Source of the DNA: Pandoraea oxalativorans
GTDB taxonomy: Bacteria > Pseudomonadota > Gammaproteobacteria > Burkholderiales > Burkholderiaceae
Reading direction: 5' to 3'
Length of the DNA: 64,000 nucleotides
NCBI RefSeq assembly: GCF_000972785.3
Contig: NZ_CP011253.3
Span: 4,588,001 to 4,652,000, forward strand
Shown here: one piece after another, positions 56,923 through 64,000 of the stretch
How positions within the stretch are numbered: the stretch's first letter is position 1
Layout of the letters: every line of letters starts with the position of its first letter
Translations under genes and position numbers: made by a program
Notes under the pieces: model-generated
What the model saw: the letters and a program-made list of their open reading frames with translations, nothing else
Database searches by the model: none
What the model was told of the DNA's origin: nothing

Positions 56923-58341
56923 TCAGAAGAATATCAGGGTCATCACAACGAACAGCGGCAGCAGAATCGCGCCCGACCACAGCATATAGCCAAAGAAGCT
57001 CGGCATGCGAATGCCGCGTTGCTCCGCAATGGCCTTCACCATGAAATTCGGCGCATTACCGATGTAGGTATTCGCGCCCATGAACACAGCGCCCGCCGAG
57101 ATCGCCGCCAGCGTGGCGGCGCCGCTCGTCATCAGCGACGCCGCGTTGCCGCCCGCCGTATTGAAGAACACCAGGTACGTTGGCGCATTATCCAGGAACG
57201 ACGACAACAGTCCCGTCGCCCAGAAGTACATGACGTTATCCGGCGCACCGCCCGGCCCCGTCACGAGACGAATCACCCAGCCCAGCGCTCCCGCTTCGCC
57301 CGCACGCAGAATCGCCACCACGGGAATGATCGTCAGGAAGATGCCTGCGAACAGCTTGGCAACCTCTTTCATCGGTTCCCAATTGAAGCCGTTGCCTTCG
57401 CGCGCCGTACGCGGTGTGATCGCCAGCGAGATCAGCGTCACCACCACCAGACCGACGTCGCGCGCCAGATTCTGCAAGGCGACCGGCGTGCCGAATACGT
57501 CGAACGAGACGCCCGGCTTCCAGATACCGCTCATCAGCACCAGACCGACGGCGGCCGCAAGCAGGATGAAGTTACGCTTGCCTTCGAGTCGCAGCGGCGC
57601 GGCGTGTGGCGTCGGGTCCAGCTCGTCGATCTGACGTTCGTTTTTCTGACGGAAATGGTAAGCGTCGATGATGAAGAACAGCACCAGCAATACGCCACAG
57701 ATGAACAGCGTCTCCGGCCAGATATGCGCCGTCGTCCAGAAGAAATCGACCCCTTGCAGGAAACCGAGGAACAGCGGCGGGTCGCCCAGCGGGGTCAGCG
57801 AACCACCGGCGTTGGCCACGAGGAAGATGAAGAAGACGACGACGTGCACGTTGTGTTTGCGGTTATCGTTCGCGCGAATCAGCGGACGAATCAGCAGCAT
57901 GGCCGCGCCGGTCGTCCCCATGATGCTCGCCAGCACGGTACCCAGCGCCAGCAGCCCGGTGTTGAGCCACGGACCGCCGCGCAGGTTGCCATGCACGCAG
58001 ATGCCACCGGCCGTCGTGAACAACGCCGTGAGCAGTACGACGAACGGAATGTACTCCCCGACGACCGCGTGAACGGCCCCGTACCACGCCGCCCCTGCAC
58101 CGAAGACCAGCGCGAATGGCAGCAGGAACGCGGTGCTCCAGAACGCCGCGATCTTGCCAAAGTGGTGGTGCCAGAATGCGGGCGCCAGCAGCGGCCCGAA
58201 CGCAATCGACAGCAACAGTCCGGCAAACGGCACACCCCACCAGGCGACGAGTTGTGCGCCGTCCGGTCCGGCAGCGAAGGCCGCCGGACTTGCCAATGCC
58301 AGCCCCGTCGCGGTCAGTGCTCCCCAAATCCCCTTATGCAT
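56923..58341 (-). CDS. NhaD-type sodium:proton antiporter
   Basis: 472 residues with about 11-12 membrane helices and a signal-like N-terminus (ending AAFAAG). The conserved GGSLTPLGDPPLFLGFLQGV and MGANTYIGNAPNFMVKAIAE segments fit the NhaD branch of the ion-transporter superfamily. It would exchange Na+ or Li+ for H+ across the inner membrane. Related annotations as a citrate-type carrier are possible. Confidence 0.87.
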   Translation of the reverse strand: MHKGIWGALTATGLALASPAAFAAGPDGAQLVAWWGVPFAGLLLSIAFGPLLAPAFWHHHFGKIAAFWSTAFLLPFALVFGAGAAWYGAVHAVVGEYIPFVVLLTALFTTAGGICVHGNLRGGPWLNTGLLALGTVLASIMGTTGAAMLLIRPLIRANDNRKHNVHVVVFFIFLVANAGGSLTPLGDPPLFLGFLQGVDFFWTTAHIWPETLFICGVLLVLFFIIDAYHFRQKNERQIDELDPTPHAAPLRLEGKRNFILLAAAVGLVLMSGIWKPGVSFDVFGTPVALQNLARDVGLVVVTLISLAITPRTAREGNGFNWEPMKEVAKLFAGIFLTIIPVVAILRAGEAGALGWVIRLVTGPGGAPDNVMYFWATGLLSSFLDNAPTYLVFFNTAGGNAASLMTSGAATLAAISAGAVFMGANTYIGNAPNFMVKAIAEQRGIRMPSFFGYMLWSGAILLPLFVVMTLIFF

Positions 58342-58593
58342 TGTTTCTGGTTCCTAGTGATTGATGGTCGACTGCGTACGAGTCGCCGTCAGCGCCGGAG
58401 TGCCCCTAACGGCACGACCTTGGGATAAATCCCAAAACAATGATGTGTGTTCCCCGAAAGGACCGATGCCTTCGGTATTCGGTCGCTTTCCGCAAGTCTG
58501 CGCCCCCGCCGTTGCGAGTCTCCGCGGGCGAGTGGGAAAGTCGAAGTCGATGCGTCGCGCCCCGGATCGATCGTCCGCGCGACACGGCGCTAC

Positions 58594-59256
58594 TTAAGCG
58601 CCGTCGACAATGATGAGGTGGACACGGTAGGGCCCATGCGCGCCCAGCACCAGCGTCTGTTCGATATCGGCAGTCCGCGACGGACCCGCAATGAAATTAG
58701 TCGCGCGCGAAAGCTGTCCTCGCTCGCTGCGCATCAGTGCAAAGCCGTCTTCGTGGCCGGCGACGATGCGCGACGCGGGCACCACGGCGATGTGCGTTTC
58801 GGGCAGCAGCGTTGCCGAAGCAAACGTCTCCGGCCCCGACATCATCATCAGCGCGCCGGTCTCGGCAATCGCGCAGAAGCAGCCGGTGATGCCGACGAGA
58901 TCGTCGCCATGGGGTTTGCGAAATTCCACTTCGCAGCCTGCGCTCGCCCAATCGAGCGAGCGCAGCGTCGGCCATGCCACCGCGCGGGTGGTCAGGCCGT
59001 TCGCCTGCAGATATGTGCTGGCCGCCGCCGGCACGTCGCTCATGGCGGGAACGCGGTTGATCGTCGTCGAGAGAGCTTCGGCCTTGGCGATGAACGTCGC
59101 CATGATGTCGCCCGACATCGCCGGACGCGGCCCCTGCGGGTGCCGCGCCAGATAGTCCTCGGCCGCCGCCTGCTCGTTCGCGCGGGCCGCATCGGGACGA
59201 TGCTGGGCGTTACGAATGCGGGCGAAGATGCGATTGCGGGCGTCGGAGGTATCCAT
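58594..59256 (-). CDS. LutC/YkgG-type LUD-domain protein
   Basis: 220 residues from the ATG at 59256 (starts MDTSDARNRIFARIRNAQHR) with AGGA upstream. The LUD domain is recognisable in VGITGCFCAIAETGALMMMS and LLPETHIAVVPASRIV. In LutABC it works with two iron-sulfur proteins in L-lactate oxidation; no lutA or lutB is found in this window, so here it is alone between nhaD and pncB. Confidence 0.87.
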   Translation of the reverse strand: MDTSDARNRIFARIRNAQHRPDAARANEQAAAEDYLARHPQGPRPAMSGDIMATFIAKAEALSTTINRVPAMSDVPAAASTYLQANGLTTRAVAWPTLRSLDWASAGCEVEFRKPHGDDLVGITGCFCAIAETGALMMMSGPETFASATLLPETHIAVVPASRIVAGHEDGFALMRSERGQLSRATNFIAGPSRTADIEQTLVLGAHGPYRVHLIIVDGA

Positions 59257-59468
59257 GGGCTGTCCTGTGAAACCGACGCGCCGGTCTGCGGCCGACGTCG
59301 TCACTGTGTCGTCTCTCGAAGCCACCGGACCTGAGTCTGGCGGGCGATGCGCAATTATAACGGCTGGGTCTGTCGGCGCGATGGGCGTTCGCGCATTATC
59401 GGAATCGTCTGCCTGTGCGCTCGGACAGCGGCGCATCGGCTTCGCCCCGCCTTTGTCGCACCGTCACT

Positions 59469-60662
59469 TCACTTCGCCTTTTCCGGCAGCGGTGCGATCT
59501 CGAACACCTGACGCAGATACGCCAGATAAGCGTCGTCCTCGCACATATTCTTGCCCGGCGAATCCGACAGCTTGGCCACCGGCTGACCGTTGCAACGCAC
59601 CATCTTGATGACGATTTGCAACGGCTGATAGCCGAGGTCGTTGGTCAGATTCGTCCCGACGCCGAAAGCCAGCTTGCAGCGGTCGCGAAAGCGCTCGAAA
59701 AGCTGCAGCACCTTCGGAATGTCCAGACCGTCCGAGAAGATCATGGTCTTGGTATGCGCGTCGACGCGATTCTGCGCGTAGTGCTCCAGCAGACGCTCGC
59801 CCCAAACGAACGGATCGCCCGAGTCGTGGCGCGCACCGTCGAAAAGCTTGCAGAAGTACATGTCGAAGTCACGCAGGAAGGCGGACATGCCGTAGACGTC
59901 GGAGAGCGCAATCCCGAGGTCGCCGCGATACTCCTTCGCCCACGTCTCGAAACCGAAAATCTGCGAATCGCGCAGACGCGGCCCCAGCGCCTGACACGCC
60001 TGAAGATACTCGTGCGCCATCGTGCCCAGCGGCGTGAGCCCGAGCTTCGAGGCGTAGTACACATTGCTCGTGCCCGCGAACTGCTCGCCGAGTTCGTCGC
60101 GCAACGTGTGAATCACTTCCTCGTGCCACTCTTTCGAGAAACGGCGGCGCGTCCCGTAATCGGCGATTTTGCAATCGCGGTAATCGGCCGGCTCCGCCAG
60201 CATGCAAATCTTGTCCTTGAGCCGCTGACGCCCTTCCTCGTACGCGGGCGTGCGCTGCGTATTGCGGAAATACACTTCGTTGACGATGGCAAGCACGGGA
60301 ATCTCGAAGAGAATCGTGTGCAGCCAGGGCCCGCGAATTTCGATGTCGATTTCACCGTTGCCCTTGGGCGACGGCGTGACCGTGATGTACTTCTCGTTCA
60401 GATGGAACAGGTCGAGGAAGTCGATGAAGTCGCTCTTGATGAAGCGCATCGCGCCGAGATAGCGCAGCTCGGACTCCGTGAAGCGAAGCCCGCACAGCAG
60501 GCGGATTTCGTCGCGGATCTCATCGACGTAGGGCGTGAGGTCGACGCCTTCGGTACGGCACTTGAAGCGGTATTCGACCTGGGCCGCAGGAAAGTGATGC
60601 AGAACGACCTGCATCATCGTGAACTTGTAAAGATCGGTATCGAGCAGCGACGTGATGATCAT
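59469..60662 (-). CDS. pncB: Nicotinate phosphoribosyltransferase
   Basis: 397 residues from the ATG at 60662 (starts [20 protein letters not shown]). It salvages nicotinate to nicotinate mononucleotide with ATP and PRPP. Family segments include [20 protein letters not shown], with the auto-phosphorylated His in [14 protein letters not shown], and [19 protein letters not shown]. Full length. Confidence 0.96.
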   Translation of the reverse strand: MIITSLLDTDLYKFTMMQVVLHHFPAAQVEYRFKCRTEGVDLTPYVDEIRDEIRLLCGLRFTESELRYLGAMRFIKSDFIDFLDLFHLNEKYITVTPSPKGNGEIDIEIRGPWLHTILFEIPVLAIVNEVYFRNTQRTPAYEEGRQRLKDKICMLAEPADYRDCKIADYGTRRRFSKEWHEEVIHTLRDELGEQFAGTSNVYYASKLGLTPLGTMAHEYLQACQALGPRLRDSQIFGFETWAKEYRGDLGIALSDVYGMSAFLRDFDMYFCKLFDGARHDSGDPFVWGERLLEHYAQNRVDAHTKTMIFSDGLDIPKVLQLFERFRDRCKLAFGVGTNLTNDLGYQPLQIVIKMVRCNGQPVAKLSDSPGKNMCEDDAYLAYLRQVFEIAPLPEKAK

Positions 60663-61015
60663 GACGACAGGCTCCATGCGGAGCACTCACGAGAAAACAT
60701 CGAACGCTGCCGAACCTTCACGCGTACTTTCATACGCTCGGAAAGCTCATTGACGGGCAGCGCACAGGAACACCTGGCATCGTACCGCAAAGCGATGTCA
60801 CGCATCACATCGCCCCCACTGCAATAAAGGATCGGGACGGGGATTACAGCGGGGATCGCGGCGTGCCTTGCGATAGGGTCGAGGCGGTTTGCGAGGCTTG
60901 TCCGACGTCCGAGGGCAACGGCCGTTCGGCTCTCGCACCAGCAATGGCGGGCTGCGTTACAATATCCGCTTTAACGGCCGATCGAAGCCGTTTTGCGCCC
61001 TACTCTGGAGTTGGC
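60663..61015. other. Divergent intergenic region pncB-fdxA
   Basis: 353 bp without a gene. A TACAAT at about 60958-60963 could be the fdxA -10 element, but I see no matching -35. Nothing else stands out. Confidence 0.4.
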
Positions 61016-61339
61016 ATGACGCACGTTGTCACCGAAAGCTGCATCAAATGTAAATTCACCGACTGTGTGGACGTTTGCCCCGTGGATTGCTTCCGCGAAG
61101 GCCCTAACTTCCTGTCCATCGATCCGGACGAGTGCATTGATTGCGCGGTCTGCGTGGCCGAGTGCCCGGTGAATGCCATTTATGCCGAAGAGGACGTGCC
61201 GGGCGACCAGCAGGAATTCATCAAGCTCAACGCCGAGCTCTCGCCGGGCTGGCCGAGCATCACCAAGACGAAGCCGTCGCTCCCCGATGCGGACGACTGG
61301 AAAGACGTCAAGGAAAAGCTCCATCTGCTCGAGCGCTAA
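61016..61339 (+). CDS. fdxA: 7Fe ferredoxin FdxA
   Basis: 107 residues from the ATG at 61016 with GGAG upstream. Cysteine spacing in [17 protein letters not shown] and [13 protein letters not shown] matches the [3Fe-4S][4Fe-4S] ferredoxins of this type, and the C-terminal [20 protein letters not shown] tail is family-specific. It is a cytoplasmic one-electron carrier; the partner here is unknown. It is followed by two tRNA-Asn genes. Confidence 0.95.
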   Translation: MTHVVTESCIKCKFTDCVDVCPVDCFREGPNFLSIDPDECIDCAVCVAECPVNAIYAEEDVPGDQQEFIKLNAELSPGWPSITKTKPSLPDADDWKDVKEKLHLLER

Positions 61340-61398
61340 GCCGCGAGCGCGACTGGCGGAATTCGCATAACGGACGCATAAAAAATGCGTCCTGAGTG

Positions 61399-61428
61399 TT
61401 GACAGTGTGTAAAAACCGCCACTATAAT
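61399..61428 (+). promoter_or_regulatory. Sigma-70 promoter of the tRNA-Asn genes
   Basis: TTGACA (61399-61404) and TATAAT (61423-61428), both perfect, with an 18-bp spacer. Transcription would start near 61436, just before tRNA-Asn. Confidence 0.88.
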
Positions 61429-61443
61429 CGCTTTCTCTTTTGA

Positions 61444-61519
61444 TCCCCGATAGCTCAGTTGGTAGAGCGCCGGACTGTTAATCCGTAGGTCCCTGGTTCG
61501 AGCCCAGGTCGGGGAGCCA
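61444..61519 (+). tRNA. tRNA-Asn (GTT), copy 1
   Basis: 76 nt with encoded CCA. Acceptor stem TCCCCGA/TCGGGGA, anticodon loop CTGTTAA, T arm GGTTCGAGCCC. Confidence 0.96.
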
Positions 61520-61605
61520 AGAATACCGAAGCGATGGCCTCGCTCCCGCGAGGCTTTTGTTTTAGTCGGCACATCGTTACAGCGTTGTGCGACTGCCAAG
61601 TTTGA

Positions 61606-61681
61606 TCCTCGATAGCTCAGTCGGTAGAGCGCCGGACTGTTAATCCGTAGGTCCCTGGTTCGAGCCCAGGTCGAGGAGCCA
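61606..61681 (+). tRNA. tRNA-Asn (GTT), copy 2
   Basis: 76 nt with encoded CCA. Same body as copy 1 apart from one D-loop change (T to C) and a compensated acceptor pair: TCCTCGA/TCGAGGA instead of TCCCCGA/TCGGGGA. Confidence 0.96.
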
Positions 61682-61687
61682 GAACGC

Positions 61688-61715
61688 AAAAAGCCCGTCA
61701 TCGACGGGCTTTTTT
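61688..61715 (+). terminator. Terminator of the tRNA-Asn unit
   Basis: AAAAAGCCCGTC, 3-nt loop, GACGGGCTTTTTT, six bases after the second tRNA-Asn. Confidence 0.88.
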
Positions 61716-61776
61716 GTTTTCTGCGGCCGAATCGATCGACATCGATATCAGCAAACAACAGGCCCTCGAGCAATAA

Positions 61777-61808
61777 AAAACGGGGCACCGTTTCCGGCAC
61801 CCCGTTTT
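61777..61808 (-). terminator. Terminator of the MFS transporter gene
   Basis: AAAACGGGG and CCCCGTTTT arms around an inner CCG/CGG pair; on the minus strand it is followed by TTTTTTATT. It lies about 50 bp after the transporter stop at 61856. Confidence 0.8.
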
Positions 61809-61855
61809 CCCGTCATCAATACCGCAAAGACTCGATACGACGACCTGCTGCGACG

Positions 61856-63181
61856 TTACTCGCTTGCAGGCGCACCGATCGCCACCGACGGGCTCGTCGA
61901 GGTCTTCGCGCTGTTGCTGTTTTCGGATTCGATCCAGCGACGGCGCATCGGCGCGAGCAGGAACTTCGCCCCCACGGCCGCCACGATGCTGATGCTTGCC
62001 GCTGCGATGAACACACGATCCCAGTGACCGCCGACAGCCAGCACCGAAGCCAGCGGCACCAGCAACGCGGCCGTGCCCTTGGCGGTGTACAGCGTGCCCG
62101 CGTTCGATGCGGCGTTCTTGCTGCCGAACGTGTCCGCACATAGCGCCGGGAAGATCGAGAAGATTTCGCCCCAGCACAGGAAGGTCATCGCCGCGAAGAA
62201 CACGAACATGTACGGGTTCTGACCGAAGTGCATCAGACCGAGCATCGCCACGCCTTCCCCAAGGAAGATGATGAACATGGCGTTCTCACGACCGATCTTG
62301 TCCGAGACGAAGCCGCACAGCGGACGCGTAAAGCCGTTGCACAGATTGTCGATCGACAGCGTCATCGTCAGCAGCGGCAGCGTTGCGCCGAACAGCGTCA
62401 TCGGCATGGAAGCAATGCCATAGTCCTTCGCGATCGGACCGATCTGCGCCGTGGCCATCAGACCACCCGCCGCCACCGCAACGAAGCAGATGTAGATCAC
62501 CCAGAACACCGGCGTGCGAATCATCTGGCCCGACGTGTAGTCCTGTTTCGTCGCCAGATTGCGGCGCGACACCGTCACACCCTTCGGTGCACGCGGCTTG
62601 ACCAGCAGCAGCGCGAGGATGAAGATCGCCACGCCCTGCACAATGCCGAAGTTGAAGAACGCCGCCTCGTAGCCCGACGATTTGATCATGTTCGCGATCG
62701 GAATCACGGTGATGGCAGCGCCCGCACCGAAACCCGCCGCCGTCAGACCGGCCGCCAGACCGCGCTTGTCCGGGAACCACTTCAGGGCATTACCCACGCA
62801 GGTGCCATATACGCAACCTGCGCCGATACCGGCAATGACCGCCGCCGTATAGAGCACGGTCAGCGACTCGGCGTAGGAATACATGATCCACGACAGCCCG
62901 ACACAAACCGCACCGCCGGCCACCACGGGACGCGGCCCGAAGCGATCCACCAGCCAGCCCTCGATCGGGACCAGCCACGTTTCCACCACGATGAATATCG
63001 AGAACGCCACCTGAATCGCCGCGACGCCCCAGTTGTGCTTCGCTTGCATCGGCTCGACGAACAACGTCCACGAATACTGCAAATTGGCCACAAGGCCCAT
63101 ACAGATGATGCCGATCACCAGTTGTGACCAGCGCCCTCCCAGAAAAGAGGTCTTCTCCTCCGGTTGCGCAGCTGCTTGCAT
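61856..63181 (-). CDS. Oxalate/formate antiporter-family MFS transporter
   Basis: 441 residues with 12 predicted membrane helices. Segments such as NLQYSWTLFVEPMQAKHNWG, GAGCVYGTCVGNALKWFPDK and RGLAAGLTAAGFGAGAA are typical of the OFA (OxlT-like) branch of the major facilitator superfamily. It would exchange oxalate and formate or carry a similar small acid. No formyl-CoA transferase or oxalyl-CoA decarboxylase is in the window. A long upstream region (63182 onward) separates it from a possible divergent regulator. Confidence 0.9.
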   Translation of the reverse strand: MQAAAQPEEKTSFLGGRWSQLVIGIICMGLVANLQYSWTLFVEPMQAKHNWGVAAIQVAFSIFIVVETWLVPIEGWLVDRFGPRPVVAGGAVCVGLSWIMYSYAESLTVLYTAAVIAGIGAGCVYGTCVGNALKWFPDKRGLAAGLTAAGFGAGAAITVIPIANMIKSSGYEAAFFNFGIVQGVAIFILALLLVKPRAPKGVTVSRRNLATKQDYTSGQMIRTPVFWVIYICFVAVAAGGLMATAQIGPIAKDYGIASMPMTLFGATLPLLTMTLSIDNLCNGFTRPLCGFVSDKIGRENAMFIIFLGEGVAMLGLMHFGQNPYMFVFFAAMTFLCWGEIFSIFPALCADTFGSKNAASNAGTLYTAKGTAALLVPLASVLAVGGHWDRVFIAAASISIVAAVGAKFLLAPMRRRWIESENSNSAKTSTSPSVAIGAPASE

Positions 63182-63916
63182 GACTTGCCTCCTGTTCCTG
63201 TCAGACGATTGACGACGGCCCGCGTTTTCGTTGTGCGGTGCCCGCCGTCATCGCGTGCTGTCGCGCGCCCCCAAAGAGACTGGGGATGTCGCGCAAACGG
63301 CACGCCTCCTGGCGTTGCGTGCGGCTCATGCTGGCCGCTTGATCGTGGAGCACTGCCTGGCGGCAGGCTCGCAGGGCTTAGGCCCCGGCTGACTGACTCT
63401 CGGAAGTGCCAAAGGACCCTTCCGGTCCCCTCCTCGGCGCGGCGACGCAGACTTTTGAGGGTCCGCGCTGGCAAGTTGCCGGCTGCCGAAGGGTGACTGG
63501 TGAATAAATTCGAGTGCGGACTGGCCTGCGCTGTCGGCGTGTCGCGATGGACCGCACGGATCGCATCGCAGACCAAGTCCCCTCACTCAGGCGGGCGCGC
63601 CTCGCGGACGCGTGATCGCCAGATCGCCTGCCCGCAACGGGCGGCAGGCAGATGAGGGACACCCCAGGGCACGAATGTCTTGCGTGACCACTGGCGGCGG
63701 ATAGGACTGGACAGCCGGTGCGGACTCAACGTCGCACGAAGACTGCCCGAAAGGAAATGTGTACTTACCCACTGATGTCTCCGATGACTACCGTGCCGCG
63801 CCGACGCCCACCCGGAAATTTCACAGGTCCTGTCGGGGCCGGTTCGACACTTTGAATCTGATATACAAGATTCAATATATCGAATTAAGTATTTTTTATG
63901 GTTCCAAAATTAGTCG
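63182..63916. other. Long non-coding region upstream of the transporter
   Basis: 735 bp in which I find no convincing gene on either strand; short open frames lack ribosome-binding sites and family character. The only clear structure is the inverted-repeat pair at 63854-63881. Confidence 0.5.
63854..63881. promoter_or_regulatory. Overlapping inverted repeats, candidate operator
   Basis: GAATCT (63854-63859) pairs with AGATTC (63868-63873), and GATATA (63860-63865) pairs with TATATC (63876-63881). The block is very A/T-rich against a GC-rich background and lies just before a possible gene start at 63917 (MAEPLSTRKRPYIGVGRAV...), which runs off the window. It may be the binding site of that regulator. 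Confidence 0.45.
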
Positions 63917-64000
63917 ATGGCCGAACCACTGTCAACCCGAAAGCGCCCGTATATCGGCGTCGGGCGTGCGGTGAAGGCGTTTAGCAGTGGCGGCAGACGT
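63917..64000 (+). CDS. Possible N-terminus of a transcriptional regulator, cut by the window edge
   Basis: 28 codons remain open to the edge, starting MAEPLSTRKRPYIGVGRAVK. The start resembles N-terminal leads of GntR-type regulators that often lie opposite transporter genes, but too little is present to be sure. No strong Shine-Dalgarno site precedes it. Confidence 0.3.
   Translation, partial: MAEPLSTRKRPYIGVGRAVKAFSSGGRR

Noticed and set aside
63115..63662. Minus-strand open frames upstream of the transporter
   Set aside because: Arg/Ser/Pro-rich, overlapping in several frames, no Shine-Dalgarno site and no recognisable family.

Overview
The window looks like a chromosomal segment of a Burkholderiaceae bacterium, most likely Pandoraea or a close relative. 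The reasons are high GC, betaproteobacterial gene neighbourhoods (uvrC/pgsA/tRNA-Gly-Gly-Cys; rpmF-plsX-fabHDG-acpP-fabF-rpoE-rseA-rseB-degP-lepA-lepB-rnc-era-recO-pdxJ-acpS-nagZ), an EarP/EF-P pair with Arg32, and an oxalate/formate-type transporter. The genus is an inference; no 16S gene is present.

Layout. 1-3458: accessory genes (edge-truncated GlxA-type regulator, MAPEG protein, GNAT enzyme, divergent LysR regulator and lipocalin-like secreted protein). 3591-11354: one 2587-residue iterative polyketide synthase, the standout locus. 11692-13430: small membrane protein, a broken XRE/MmyB regulator, and three tRNA genes (Cys, Gly, Gly). 13619-20047: pgsA, an opposed potassium channel gene, uvrC, earP, efp. 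20236-39198: about 19 kb of minus-strand housekeeping genes covering cell-wall recycling, holo-ACP synthesis, PLP synthesis, RNA processing, protein export, the sigma-E envelope stress system and the fatty-acid synthesis cluster. 39327-48716: yceD, maf, an RsmI-like methylase, SppA-like protease, Rieske protein, HAD phosphatase, rluC and rne. 49070-53238: molybdenum cofactor genes moaA, mobA and moeA with an unknown exported protein between them. 53413-63181: GNAT, rmuC, 2-hydroxyacid dehydrogenase, Na+/H+ antiporter, LUD protein, pncB, ferredoxin, two tRNA-Asn genes and an oxalate/formate antiporter-family transporter. The last 0.8 kb is a regulatory region and possibly the first codons of a regulator gene cut by the edge.

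Main observation. The synthase reads KS-AT-ACP-ACP-KR-DH-PPTase, the order of enediyne-type iterative synthases (tandem ACPs excepted). It then continues through a Gly/Ser/Pro linker into about 330 residues containing two hotdog-like thioesterase segments. Catalytic residues are visible in every domain. It has no enediyne partner genes around it, so it may be a self-contained polyene maker. Other points: palindromes beside two regulators, a decayed XRE regulator, a strong terminator hairpin just before plsX, a structured rne leader, and nested hairpins between convergent genes.
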